The notes under the pieces are model-generated. The model worked only from the letters and a program-made list of their open reading frames with translations, was not told the DNA's origin and did not search any database. A stretch of DNA of 64,000 nucleotides from positions 121,938-185,937 of the forward strand of contig NZ_JABEBY010000004.1 in the NCBI RefSeq assembly GCF_046719765.1. The letters run 5' to 3'. Of the stretch, positions 41,906 through 50,378 are shown piece after piece (position 1 is the first letter of the stretch; every line of letters begins with the position of its first letter). The position numbers and the translations under genes are program-made. This DNA is from Halonotius sp046719765. GTDB taxonomy: Archaea > Halobacteriota > Halobacteria > Halobacteriales > Haloferacaceae.

Positions 41906-43285
41906 TCAGTCGTCTGTTCCGTCACCAACCGCGCTCTCACCCACTGCCTCGTGACCCGCAATCTGTTCCTGTCCACCCATGTACGGCCGCAACGCTTCCG
42001 GCACCGTCACGGTGGCATCCTCGTTTTGATAATACTCTAAGATCGCAACCATCACCCGCGGCACTGCCAGCCCCGAGCCGTTGAGCGTGTGGAGATACTC
42101 CGCGGATTCGTGCTGCTCGGGACGGTACTGAATCCCCGCTCGCCGGGCCTGAAACGCCCGAAAGTTCGACACTGAGGAGACTTCCAGCCACCGACCACCC
42201 TCCTCAGGGCCGTCTTCCATGTCGTCACCAGGGGCCCAAACCTCGATGTCGTACTTTTTCGCCTGCGTGAATCCGAGATCGCCGGTACACATCTCCAAGA
42301 TCCGGTAAGGCAGTCCGAGTTCCTGGAGCACTGATTCGGCCTCGCTGACAAGCACTTCAAACCGCTCGTCACTGTCCTCGGGGCGAACGAAGTTCACTAA
42401 CTCAACCTTGTTGAACTGGTGGACACGGACGATCCCACGGGTTTCGGTGCCGTGTTCGCCGGCTTCCTGCCGGAAGTTTGGCGAGTAGGCCTGATATTTG
42501 AGGGGGAGGTCGTCATCCAGCAGGATCTCATCGCGGTGGAGGTTGGTGACCGGCACCTCCGCGGTCGGCAGCAGCCAGAGATCATCGTCGTCGTAGGGTT
42601 CGCTGTTGTCGCCCTCGATCCGGTAGGCATCCTCGGTGAACTTGGGGAACTGACCTGTTCCACGCATCGACGCGCTGTTGACCGGCAGCGGCGGGAAGAT
42701 ATCGGTGTACCCCTGCTCGCGGTGGAGTTCCAGCATGAACTGGATCAGCGCATGTTCGAGCCGGGCACCGTCACCCTTCGCGAAGTAGAACCCACCACCG
42801 GAAACCTTCGCGCCGCGGTCGAAATCCAGGATCTCAAGCTCCTCGCCGAGGTCATAGTGGGGTTCGATCTCTGCGGGGAGCTCCTGTCGGTCGTCGAACC
42901 CTTCGCGGCGACGCTCGACGTTTTCGCTTTCGTCCGCGCCGACCGGCACGGAATCATCGGGAAGCTGTGGCAGCGTCAGCAGTGCGGCTTCGAGTTCGTT
43001 CTCTAGCTCGTCGGCGCGGGCTTCGATCGCCTGCAGCTCCTCTTTGAGCTCCGAGGAGCGCTCGATGGCTTCCTCGGCTTCCTCATCCTTCCCGTCGGCT
43101 TTGAGCTGGCCGATCGTGCTTGAGACCTCGTTGCGCTCATGTCGGAGGTCGTCGCCTTCGCTTTTGAGCGACCGCCATTCCTCGTCGATCTCCAAGATTC
43201 GGTCGAGGTCGACATCGACGCCCTTCTGTTCGAGGGCAGCACGAACGGCCGCGGGGTTCTCGCGGACGAACTGTCTACGCAGCAT
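41906..43285 (-). CDS. serS: Seryl-tRNA synthetase
   Basis: 459 residues. The N-terminal 110 residues form the long antiparallel coiled-coil arm (RFVREN, LEIDEEWRSLKSEGDDLRHERNEVSSTIGQLKADG) that binds the long variable arm of tRNA-Ser. Class II motifs: motif 2 FRQEAGEHGTETRGIVRVHQFNKVELV and motif 3 GSGLAVPRVMVAILEYYQNED. Also TAEVPVTNLHRDEIL. Length typical. A ribonuclease R-like gene precedes it on the same strand with 39 bases between, so the two may be co-transcribed. Confidence 0.97.
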   Translation of the reverse strand: MLRRQFVRENPAAVRAALEQKGVDVDLDRILEIDEEWRSLKSEGDDLRHERNEVSSTIGQLKADGKDEEAEEAIERSSELKEELQAIEARADELENELEAALLTLPQLPDDSVPVGADESENVERRREGFDDRQELPAEIEPHYDLGEELEILDFDRGAKVSGGGFYFAKGDGARLEHALIQFMLELHREQGYTDIFPPLPVNSASMRGTGQFPKFTEDAYRIEGDNSEPYDDDDLWLLPTAEVPVTNLHRDEILLDDDLPLKYQAYSPNFRQEAGEHGTETRGIVRVHQFNKVELVNFVRPEDSDERFEVLVSEAESVLQELGLPYRILEMCTGDLGFTQAKKYDIEVWAPGDDMEDGPEEGGRWLEVSSVSNFRAFQARRAGIQYRPEQHESAEYLHTLNGSGLAVPRVMVAILEYYQNEDATVTVPEALRPYMGGQEQIAGHEAVGESAVGDGTDD

Positions 43286-43324
43286 TGCTGGAACGTTTTG
43301 CCGTCGGTGTGAAAACGGTATCCA

Positions 43325-44665
43325 TTACCGCTGGGTTTCGGGCACCTGATGGACGTTCTCGCGTTGCTCGTCGTCCATCTCGGCGAGGTCGGCGTCGTCG
43401 ACGACCTCTAGCCCGCGGTCGTTGATCGCGTGGGGGTCGAGGTGGAGTTCTTCCATGTGCTGCTTGTAGAGCCGTTCGACCGTTTCCCCGTCTTTCTCCT
43501 TGTCAGAGGCGCGATCACAGAGCTCGATCAAATCCTCGGGCACGTCGTTTTCGGCGACGATCCAGTGGTTGATCAGATCCGACAACCGCCGGATCGGGCT
43601 GGTGAAATGGCCGTAGATATCGAAGTTCAGCGCGTGATGGCCGCCGAAGGGGTCGTTCATGTACTTCGCGCGCGGCATCACCTTCAGCACGGCCCGCTGA
43701 ATCTTGTTGAGCTGTCGCCCCGGTGATTCCTCCAGTGCGGCGTTGACAGCCTTCCGGGGTTCGTCCCACGAGCCACCCGGGATCGAGACGCCGTCGAGAT
43801 CCTGAATCTCCTTGAGCGCCTCGTTCCACTGGTCGGGTGTCGGCTGTGGGTGAACGCGGTACATCGCCTCAACGCCGCGATCCCACATCAGCTCGTGAGT
43901 GACCGCTTTGTTCGCTTTCAGCATGCACTCCTCGACGATAGTATGCGCGCGATCCCGTGAGGGGTTGAGCACGAGCGAGCCGTCCTCCTTGCGTTGCTCG
44001 TGGAGTTGGTCGGCCAACTCATAGACGAGATTGCACTCCTCATGGAGTGGCGCGCCCGCTTCCTCGATCCGGTTTTCGGCCTCAGTATAGGTCAGTCGCT
44101 CGTCGCTGTGGATGACGGATTTGTAGATGTCGACCTCCTCGAACGACAGCGTCTCGCGGTCGATGGTCATCTCGACGGTGTGGGCAAGGCGATCCTCCTC
44201 GGGGACGAGTGAGCAGACGGTTTCGGCCAACACCGGTGGTAGCATGTGGACGGTGTAAGCGGGGAGATAGACGGTGTTGCAGCGTTCGACCGCCTCGGCC
44301 CACATCTCGGAGCCGGGGTGGACGTAGTGGCTCACGTCGGCGATATGCACCCACAGCGTGTAGGTCTCGTCGTCGGCGTCGATGCTGATCGCGTCGTCGA
44401 AGTCTTGGGCGTCGGCGGGGTCGGTCGTCCACGCCGTGAGATCACGAAGATCACGTCGCTCGTCGAGCTCATCCTCGATCTCGGTGTACACGTCCTCGGT
44501 TCGCTTGCGGGCCTCGACGAGCACGTCGCTGGGAAACTCGTCGTTGATCTCGAACTCCTCGAAGAGTTCGGCCCGTTTTTCGGCGAGGCGATCGGCGACA
44601 GCCTCGGTGATCCGAACCGGGCCTTGGCCCTCGGCGGTGCCGGCGTCGGCCTGCGCATCTGACAT
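43325..44665 (-). CDS. rnr: RNase R-type RNB domain ribonuclease
   Basis: 446 residues from ATG 44665. The RNB catalytic region begins RRDLRDLTAWTTDPADAQDFDDAISIDADDETYTLWVHIADVSHYV with the Asp cluster of RNase II/R, and continues LPPVLAETVCSLVPEEDRLAHTVEMTID and ALNFDIYGHFTSPIRRLSDLINHWIV. The cold-shock and S1 RNA-binding domains of bacterial RNase R are absent, so it is a minimal RNB enzyme, the pattern in haloarchaea. It digests RNA 3' to 5'. The open frame reaches back to 44968, overlapping the next gene, and is not used. Confidence 0.93.
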   Translation of the reverse strand: MSDAQADAGTAEGQGPVRITEAVADRLAEKRAELFEEFEINDEFPSDVLVEARKRTEDVYTEIEDELDERRDLRDLTAWTTDPADAQDFDDAISIDADDETYTLWVHIADVSHYVHPGSEMWAEAVERCNTVYLPAYTVHMLPPVLAETVCSLVPEEDRLAHTVEMTIDRETLSFEEVDIYKSVIHSDERLTYTEAENRIEEAGAPLHEECNLVYELADQLHEQRKEDGSLVLNPSRDRAHTIVEECMLKANKAVTHELMWDRGVEAMYRVHPQPTPDQWNEALKEIQDLDGVSIPGGSWDEPRKAVNAALEESPGRQLNKIQRAVLKVMPRAKYMNDPFGGHHALNFDIYGHFTSPIRRLSDLINHWIVAENDVPEDLIELCDRASDKEKDGETVERLYKQHMEELHLDPHAINDRGLEVVDDADLAEMDDEQRENVHQVPETQR

Positions 44666-44724
44666 GGCCGATCCAACGGGTGGGCGGTAGAAAGGCGTGT
44701 CGGGCAGCCGTGAGACTGGTGAAG

Positions 44725-44731
44725 TTTTATA
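44725..44731 (+). promoter_or_regulatory. TATA-like box for the winged-helix gene
   Basis: ttttata lies 26-32 bases before the ATG at 44757, the spacing of a leaderless archaeal promoter. It marks the start of the short gene and separates it from the divergent RNase R gene. Confidence 0.5.
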
Positions 44732-44756
44732 CTCCTGTCGCCCGGAACTCATATCG

Positions 44757-45029
44757 ATGGCTGGAACAGACGACGAAACGCTCGACGACCTCCCACCGAG
44801 CGCGAAGCTGGTTTTCAAAGTCCTGGAGTACAACGGGACGCTGACCCAGAAGGGGATCGTCGAGGAATCGATGCTGTCGGCACGCACCGTGCGGTACGCG
44901 CTGGAACGCCTCGAAGGGATTGGCCTTGTCGAGGAGGACGTGTACTTCGCTGACGCCAGACAGAACATCTACGAGCTCACCGCGGCCGCCGAAGCCGCCA
45001 TCGAAGACAGCGAGGCGATCGCCGACTAA
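44757..45029 (+). CDS. Small winged-helix (MarR-like) regulator
   Basis: 90 residues from ATG 44757. Nearly the whole protein is a winged-helix domain: LPPSAKLVFKVLEYNGTLTQKGIVEESMLSARTVRYALERLEGIGLVEEDVYFADARQNIYELT. It resembles the MarR/ArsR-like archaeal small regulators that bind as dimers. The start follows from the TATA-like box 26-32 bases before it. The gene is back to back with the RNase R gene (92 bases apart) and converges exactly with a membrane protein gene. Targets unknown. Confidence 0.85.
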   Translation: MAGTDDETLDDLPPSAKLVFKVLEYNGTLTQKGIVEESMLSARTVRYALERLEGIGLVEEDVYFADARQNIYELTAAAEAAIEDSEAIAD

Positions 45030-45332
45030 TCACACATCTTTTGAGAGCCGCACCGCCCGGATCGCCGTCAACACGACGACGACGCCGAGTGCTGTCGCCG
45101 ACGCGAAGACGACCGCCAACAGGAGAAACCACGCCTCCGGGCCGACGATCGGATACGTTCGTTCGAACCCAACGGGGCCGAGGAGCTCGAAGATCCGCAC
45201 CAGATAGGCGAGTGCGGCGACACCGACGCCGACGCCGAGCCCGATAACGGTGTTTCGTTTGACCGCCAACGCTGCAAGCAGCCCCCCTGCCGGTGCCCCG
45301 TCTGGTTGCCCGTTCGCATCACCCTCGCTCAT
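45030..45332 (-). CDS. Small membrane protein with two hydrophobic helices
   Basis: 100 residues from ATG 45332. An N-terminal acidic/Gly-rich part (MSEGDANGQPDGAP), then two membrane helices (TVIGLGVGVGVAALAYLVRIF and AWFLLLAVVFASATALGVVVVLTAI). Its stop is immediately next to the stop of the convergent winged-helix gene with no space. I recall a similar haloarchaeal membrane family (DUF7536), but this is from memory. A function cannot be read. Confidence 0.65.
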   Translation of the reverse strand: MSEGDANGQPDGAPAGGLLAALAVKRNTVIGLGVGVGVAALAYLVRIFELLGPVGFERTYPIVGPEAWFLLLAVVFASATALGVVVVLTAIRAVRLSKDV

Positions 45333-45454
45333 GGCACCCGCTACGCGCCCGGTCGACAAAAGGAGCACCGACTGCCGGCGGCGATCGGCGAGCGCCCGTG
45401 ACTCGCTCGTATGGGATCGAACCGCTAAAGAACGGGGCGACCCTCCGCTCGGTA

Positions 45455-46414
45455 ATGACGATCACGCTCGGAACCGCCGCGGCCGATCCCGGAGAGATCG
45501 ACACCGGTCGGCTCGCGGTCGGTGAGACCCGCGATGGGAGTCCGGCACGCCTCCCGGTTGCGGTTATCAACGGGGCCGACGACGGCAAACGGCTCTATCT
45601 CCAGGCGGTCAGCGACGGCAACGAGCTCAACGGGCTCGGGGTCATCCGACAGCTGGTGCCACAGCTTGACCCCAGCGAGATCGCCGGTGAGATCTGTATC
45701 GTCGCCATCGTCAACTACCACGGGTTTCAGGTCGCCGAACACCGTAACCCGATCGACGACCGCAAGCTCAACCGCACGTTCCCCGGAGACAGCGAGGGCA
45801 CTGCCAGCGAGCGCATCGCCGACGCTGTTTTCGAGATCGCCAAAACCGCCGACCTGATCTTGGATCTCCACCAGGGGTCGACCAGCCGGATGATCGATGA
45901 GGTACGGGTGCGGTGTGGTCGCCGCCATACGATGCACAGCGAGTGTCTCCGCTTGGCGAAGGTGTTCAACTGCGGCTACGTCCTCGATCAGAAAGGGCCG
46001 GAGGGTCAACTCGCCCGCGTCGCCCCGGATGAGGGGATTCCGACGGTCGACCCCGAGCTCGGCGGCTCGGTCGGCTTCGACGCCGACAGCATCCAAACCG
46101 GCGTCAACGGCGTCTACAACGTTTTGCGGCACTACGAGTTCCTTGATGGCGGAAAATCGATGGAGCGACAGACCCGCGCCAAGCGGTTCGATCAGTACGG
46201 CGCGTCGGCCGGCGGGGTGGTTGAGTACCGCGCCGAGCTTGGGGGCCGTGTCGACGCCGGCGACACGCTGTTTGTGGTGACCGATGCCTTCGGCGAGGTG
46301 AAAGATGAGGTCACCGCAGACAACAGCGGCATCCTCTGGCGGTCACGCCGGCTGCCACAGGTCGCCGTCGGCGAATACGTCTGTTCGGTTGGCACCAACG
46401 TCGACAGCTACTGA
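45455..46414 (+). CDS. Succinylglutamate desuccinylase/aspartoacylase family deacylase
   Basis: 319 residues from ATG 45455. Zinc carboxypeptidase-like fold: the metal-binding GNELNG (in AVSDGNELNGLGVIRQL), HRNPIDDRKLNRTFPGD, and LILDLHQGS with its His. The family removes acyl groups from amino acids. The C-terminal GRVDAGDTLFVVTDAFGEVKDEVTADNSGIL resembles a biotinyl/lipoyl-like beta hairpin common in this subgroup. The longer frame from 45293 overlaps the divergent membrane protein gene and is rejected. Natural substrate unknown. Confidence 0.88.
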   Translation: MTITLGTAAADPGEIDTGRLAVGETRDGSPARLPVAVINGADDGKRLYLQAVSDGNELNGLGVIRQLVPQLDPSEIAGEICIVAIVNYHGFQVAEHRNPIDDRKLNRTFPGDSEGTASERIADAVFEIAKTADLILDLHQGSTSRMIDEVRVRCGRRHTMHSECLRLAKVFNCGYVLDQKGPEGQLARVAPDEGIPTVDPELGGSVGFDADSIQTGVNGVYNVLRHYEFLDGGKSMERQTRAKRFDQYGASAGGVVEYRAELGGRVDAGDTLFVVTDAFGEVKDEVTADNSGILWRSRRLPQVAVGEYVCSVGTNVDSY

Positions 46415-46530
46415 TCTGGCCGCCCCGCACATGCTATAAGTAGTCGGATCACATATCACCACCAACGGAGTATTCGGGCGATGACACAGCACGACACCAC
46501 AGGGCAGGCACGCAACGAGGCATTACAGCG

Positions 46531-46935
46531 ATGACCGCACCGAAGGTTCTGCTGGTCGAGGACAGCGAGTTCATGTCGATGCGGGTTGTCGACGCGTTAG
46601 AATCCACCCACGGGATGGAGCTGACGGCTGTCAGAACGGCAAGTGAGGCGCGAAAACGCCTCAAAACAGACAGCTTCGATGTGATCGTCGTCAACTACGA
46701 GCTACCGGACGAAACCGGCATCGAGTTTGCCGGCTCGCTGAACCGCTCCGGCACCGATCCGTCTGTGCCGATCATCCTGCTGACGGGCAAGGAGCTCGAA
46801 CCGATCGCCAGCGACGCTGTCGACAACGGCGTCACCGAGTTTGTGTACAAGGGCGACCACGCCGCCGCCGATATGGACGTGTTGGCCAACCGTATTCAGA
46901 CTGTCATCGCCGCCTACGGCACCACGGCCGCATAG
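46531..46935 (+). CDS. Single-domain receiver protein with the phosphoacceptor Asp replaced by Asn
   Basis: 134 residues: a CheY-like receiver beginning KVLLVEDSEFMSMRVV with the acidic pair Glu10 Asp11, the Thr in IILLTGK and the Lys in EFVYKGDH. At the phosphoacceptor site the sequence reads VIVVNYELPDETG, with Asn55 where Asp is expected. It therefore cannot be phosphorylated in the normal way and may signal as a constitutive or scaffolding partner. No histidine kinase is adjacent. Followed by a 19-base tandem repeat. Confidence 0.85.
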   Translation: MTAPKVLLVEDSEFMSMRVVDALESTHGMELTAVRTASEARKRLKTDSFDVIVVNYELPDETGIEFAGSLNRSGTDPSVPIILLTGKELEPIASDAVDNGVTEFVYKGDHAAADMDVLANRIQTVIAAYGTTAA

Positions 46936-46949
46936 CAGTCGTCGTACTG

Positions 46950-47025
46950 AATCGATCGACCGACGCGAAATCGATCGACCGACGCGAAATCGATCGACCG
47001 ACGCGAAATCGATCGACCGACGCGA
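46950..47025. repeat. Four perfect 19-base tandem repeats
   Basis: aatcgatcgaccgacgcga is repeated exactly four times from 46950 to 47025 in the space between the receiver gene and the convergent toxin gene. No spacers and no palindromic CRISPR repeat are present. Confidence 0.9.
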
Positions 47026-47043
47026 CTGAGACGACGCTGACGA

Positions 47044-47379
47044 TTAACGACGGTTCATCCGGTCACGGAATGTCGACAGATCGTAGCCTCCCTCATCTTT
47101 CGGAAACACGGCGACAGCGGTCATGAGATCATCGCTTATCTCGTAGACGATGCGGTAGCCGCTGTTGCCAACGCGTTCTCGGTAGTAGTTGTACTCAGCA
47201 GCACCGGAGAGGTAGGTCAGATGCGTCTGTGGAACCCGCCCCCACTGGATCTTTTCCTCCCAGTCGTTGATTTTGCTGAGAATCCGTGCTGCGTGGTCGG
47301 GATTGTGTGCTTGAATCGCTGCGAGATCGTCGTCGATGACGACCGGAAGAATTCGGAGTGCTGTCGGCGGCTGCGGCAC
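47044..47379 (-). CDS. RelE/ParE-type toxin
   Basis: 111 residues from GTG 47379. The central and C-terminal part shows the RelE fold pattern: AAIQAHNPDHAARILSKINDWEE, then TYLSGAAEYNYYRERVGNSGYRIVYEISDDLMTAVAVFPKDEGGYD. The GYRIVYEI strand is the hallmark. RelE-type toxins cut mRNA on the ribosome. The small antitoxin-like gene ends 5 bases before it, so the pair is likely a functional module. It converges with the receiver gene and is flanked by four tandem repeats. Confidence 0.87.
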   Translation of the reverse strand: MPQPPTALRILPVVIDDDLAAIQAHNPDHAARILSKINDWEEKIQWGRVPQTHLTYLSGAAEYNYYRERVGNSGYRIVYEISDDLMTAVAVFPKDEGGYDLSTFRDRMNRR

Positions 47380-47384
47380 GGCTC

Positions 47385-47552
47385 TTATTCGAGTTCGATC
47401 CCGAGACGGTCGGCTGCATCCTCGGTGGTAAGAAGGTCATCGTCGGCAGCCTCGTCAAGAAGCTCCCCTCGGTGCGGCAACACCGCTGCCTCGTCTGGGA
47501 GCATATCGCTCTCGTCGGGTGCTCGAACGTCACTTTCGTCGTTCGTCGCCAT
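47385..47552 (-). CDS. Antitoxin of the RelE module
   Basis: 55 residues from ATG 47552, TAA at 47385-47387, just 5 bases before the toxin start. Extremely acidic and small (begins MATNDESDVRAPDESD, ends AADRLGIELE). Only this short gene precedes the toxin, as expected for an antitoxin. No DNA-binding motif is clear, so autoregulation cannot be read from sequence. It is too short for most gene callers but fits by position and composition. Confidence 0.7.
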   Translation of the reverse strand: MATNDESDVRAPDESDMLPDEAAVLPHRGELLDEAADDDLLTTEDAADRLGIELE

Positions 47553-47603
47553 TATCGCTTGTTTTGGTACGTGTCATCATAAGCACTTGGGTCGGAGAAC
47601 TCA

Positions 47604-48929
47604 CTACCGCTCCGGATGCGTCGGCGCGTCGAACCCGCCGCGAACGAGCGGTTTGGCGATATGGCGGCGCGCACAGGGCGGCACCTCATACCAGCCTCGT
47701 TCGAGTTCGCGGTCGATCTGACGAGTGACCTTCCCCGGTGTCGACGTGCCGCAGTCCCGACACCGATACCCCTGCCCGCTGCCGGCTGATTTCATCCGCC
47801 GGCCGCAGCCCTCGCAGGTCGGCGTCACCCGCTCGGTGCGATCGAGTTCCCGAACCGCGAACTTTTCGAGTTTGATCGTGCCGTCGCTGTACTCACCACA
47901 GACCGTGAGCCGGTCGCCTGTCCGCAGCGCGCGCACCCGGTCGCGGAACCGTTTTGTCGGCTCGAAAGCGACACAGTCGGCGGTCGCCTCACCCCCCGCG
48001 TCGTCCGGGGTGTCCGCGTTATCACCGCCCGAGGAGCCGAGTGTGAAGAACACGTGGCCGCCTTCTCGTGTTTCCGGCGACTCGGTGACAACGCCATCGA
48101 CCCGGTAGGCTTCGCCCGCTTGCAGCGAGCCAAGCGTGCCTGCCTGGAGGTGGCTGTCGGTGCCCTGATTCGTCACAAAACAGCGGTCGCGTTCGATCGG
48201 CTCACCGTCGATCCCGTCGGCAACGCTGGCGACGGCATCGGGATCGTCGCCGCGAATCCCATAGAGGATCGGGCCGGGAGCGTTGGGGACACAGACTGCC
48301 TGACCGTCCTCGCGGTCGACGGTGTCCCAGACGGTCGGATAGCCGCGGTCGGCGGCCGCAAACACCGAGTCGATGTTGACATCGCGGGAGGAGCCACAGC
48401 GGTCGAACGCACGGTAGGCGATCTGTTCGTACGTCCACTCGTCGAACGCTGCCCACGCGCCGATGGCCGCCAGCGCGCCGATCCGGCCGCGACCCGCCAC
48501 GTCGCAGCCCGCACCTGCCCAGCCGCGGTGCTCGTAGCCCGCCGCGTCGGCAACGTCGAGTGCGGTAGCAAGGCTGAGTTGGTCGTGCACTGCGCGTACA
48601 GCTAGGTCGGCGACGGCGTCAGGCACCGTCTCCGGGTCGTCATCGGCGACAACAAGCCCGGGGCTCGTTCGGGTGTCGGCGTCGACAGCGAGCGCATCGA
48701 TGCGTTCGGCGGCGAGATCGGTCGCCGCGTCGGCCGGGAGGTCGGTGTGGATCGCCAGCGCGGCGTTCCCCCGGGTTTTGTGCTCAACGGCCGGGTTTAG
48801 TCGCACGAGAAGCGTCCGCTCGACGCGACCGCCGGCGTCGACGACGGCCTCAGCCAGCCGGGTTGCGAGGTAGGTCGTACACATCCCCCGGGTTCGGGAG
48901 TCGGTGTCGTCGAGCCCGATGACGGTCAT
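47604..48929 (-). CDS. tiaS: TiaS, tRNA(Ile2) agmatidine synthetase
   Basis: 441 residues from ATG 48929. The N-terminal MTVIGLDDTDSRTRGMCTTYLATRLA is the kinase-type TiaS start with DDTD, the RCGSSRDVNIDS region and an internal cysteine pattern follow, and the C-terminal zinc ribbon CEGCGRRMKSAG-RCRDCG closes the protein. TiaS attaches agmatine to C34 of tRNA-Ile so that it reads AUA. The open frame continues upstream to 49079, over the promoter of the neighbour, and is not used. Confidence 0.95.
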   Translation of the reverse strand: MTVIGLDDTDSRTRGMCTTYLATRLAEAVVDAGGRVERTLLVRLNPAVEHKTRGNAALAIHTDLPADAATDLAAERIDALAVDADTRTSPGLVVADDDPETVPDAVADLAVRAVHDQLSLATALDVADAAGYEHRGWAGAGCDVAGRGRIGALAAIGAWAAFDEWTYEQIAYRAFDRCGSSRDVNIDSVFAAADRGYPTVWDTVDREDGQAVCVPNAPGPILYGIRGDDPDAVASVADGIDGEPIERDRCFVTNQGTDSHLQAGTLGSLQAGEAYRVDGVVTESPETREGGHVFFTLGSSGGDNADTPDDAGGEATADCVAFEPTKRFRDRVRALRTGDRLTVCGEYSDGTIKLEKFAVRELDRTERVTPTCEGCGRRMKSAGSGQGYRCRDCGTSTPGKVTRQIDRELERGWYEVPPCARRHIAKPLVRGGFDAPTHPER

Positions 48930-49090
48930 CGGCGGGGATAATGGGGCGGCGGGAAAACGAGTTTCGGTCGGCTGAACGCGTTTATATATAACCGTATCGG
49001 TCGCGTGAGCGTGGAAATCCACTGACGTAACGCCGATAGGAGGCATCCATCGCCGCAACGTATATATGTGATAACTCACTAGCCACAGCT
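48930..49090. promoter_or_regulatory. Divergent promoter between tiaS and the regulator gene
   Basis: tttatatataacc near 48981 on the side of tiaS, and tatatat at 49061-49067 for the rightward gene, 24-30 bases before its ATG at 49091. No gene is seen. Confidence 0.5.
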
Positions 49091-50059
49091 ATGTCACGGA
49101 CAGCACTGGTCGGCAACATCACCGCGATGCTGCAGGACGCCGACTTCCTCGTCAGCGACCGGTGTTCCGTCCGGCCGAAGAGCTTCGACCTCGCGGCCCG
49201 CCGTGGGGACGATCTCGTGCTGTTGAAGGTACTCGGCAATATCGACGCGTTCAATCCCGGAACCGGTGCGGAGCTCCGGCGGCTCGGCGAGTATCTGTCG
49301 GCGACGCCGATGGTGATCGGCCTCCGGACGCGCAACGAGGATCTCAAACCCGGCGTCGTCTACTTCCGCCACGGCGTGCCGGTGTTTAATCCCGATACCG
49401 CCTACGACCTCTTTGTCGAGGAGGTGCCGCCGCTGATCTACGCTGCCCCCGGCGGCCTCTACGTCAGCATCGACGGCGACCTGCTGGCCGACGAGCGCGA
49501 GGAGCGCGGCTGGAGTCTCGGCCGGCTGGCGACCGAGCTTGGTGTCTCTCGGCGCACAGTTTCAAAATACGAGGATGGGATGAACGCCTCGATCGAGGTG
49601 GCGATCCAGCTGGAGGAGCTGTTCGACCAGCCGTTCTCCAACCCGGTTTCCGTCCTCGATGGCGCGGAAGATGTCCATGATGCTGACCCCGTCCCCGAAG
49701 AGCCCGACGCTGACCCGGACGACGAACACGTGTTGACGGTGTTGGCGGAGGCCGGCTTCGATGTCCATCCGACAACACGCTCGCCGTTTAAGGCTGTCAG
49801 CAAGGCCACCGACAGCCGGGGCAGCGACATGTTGACCGGTCACTCATCGTTTACCGAAAGCGCGGAGAAACGCGCCGAGCTGATGAGCTCGATCGGTCGT
49901 GTCACAAAAACGCGGTCGGTGTACTTCACCGCCGAGCGGACGAAACGCGAGTCTGTCGATGGGACAGCGATCGTCTCCTGTGCGGAGCTGGCCGACATCG
50001 ACGATCCGGAATCGATCCGGGAGCTGATCCAGGATCGCGGGGCCGAACCGGAGGCTTAG
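49091..50059 (+). CDS. Archaeal HTH-type transcriptional regulator (XRE-like domain)
   Basis: 322 residues. N-terminal 125 residues are a nuclease-like fold without clear active-site residues (SRTALVGNITAMLQDADFLVSDRCSVRPKSFDLAARRGDDLVLLKVLGN). A helix-turn-helix follows (LLADEREERGWSLGRLATELGVSRRTVSKYEDGMNASIEVAIQLEELF). The rest is helical and Asp/Glu-rich. This layout is the putative HTH-type regulator family of archaea that starts with a DUF-like N-domain. Its TAG stop overlaps the glutaredoxin stop on the opposite strand by three bases. Confidence 0.85.
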   Translation: MSRTALVGNITAMLQDADFLVSDRCSVRPKSFDLAARRGDDLVLLKVLGNIDAFNPGTGAELRRLGEYLSATPMVIGLRTRNEDLKPGVVYFRHGVPVFNPDTAYDLFVEEVPPLIYAAPGGLYVSIDGDLLADEREERGWSLGRLATELGVSRRTVSKYEDGMNASIEVAIQLEELFDQPFSNPVSVLDGAEDVHDADPVPEEPDADPDDEHVLTVLAEAGFDVHPTTRSPFKAVSKATDSRGSDMLTGHSSFTESAEKRAELMSSIGRVTKTRSVYFTAERTKRESVDGTAIVSCAELADIDDPESIRELIQDRGAEPEA

Positions 50060-50301
50060 GCGTAGTGTGTTTCGAGGTGGGCGACGATATCGTCGCTTTC
50101 GGGCATCCCGTCGATATCGTGTTCCTCGTCGATCAACACCGGGACACCGGTCTGGCCGCTGACCTCCTTGACCTCGGTGCGCTCGCTGTGTGAGCGTGGT
50201 ACCTCTCGGGACTCGTATTCAAGCCCGAGTTCGTCGAGTTTTGAGACGACTTTTGCACAGTACGGACAGCCCTGCAGTTCATAGAGGATGAGCTCTGACA
50301 T
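50056..50301 (-). CDS. Glutaredoxin family protein
   Basis: 81 residues: a thioredoxin fold with LYELQGCPYCAKVVSKLDELGLEYE containing the CPYC active site and a TGVPVLIDEE loop with the cis-proline. Reduces disulfides or mixed disulfides; in haloarchaea it likely works with gamma-glutamylcysteine. Its start is at 50301 and the stop (TAA) overlaps the stop of the convergent regulator gene. Confidence 0.93.
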   Translation of the reverse strand: MSELILYELQGCPYCAKVVSKLDELGLEYESREVPRSHSERTEVKEVSGQTGVPVLIDEEHDIDGMPESDDIVAHLETHYA

Positions 50302-50378
50302 CGGCCGTCCTACGGCCGGGAGGCAAATGAAGCCACTGGTGATATGTGCGACAGCGTCCCAAGCGTGAACGCCGTCAG

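Noticed and set aside
46950..47025. CRISPR array suspected from four tandem repeats
   Set aside because: Repeats are directly abutting, only 19 bases, with no spacers and no cas genes.
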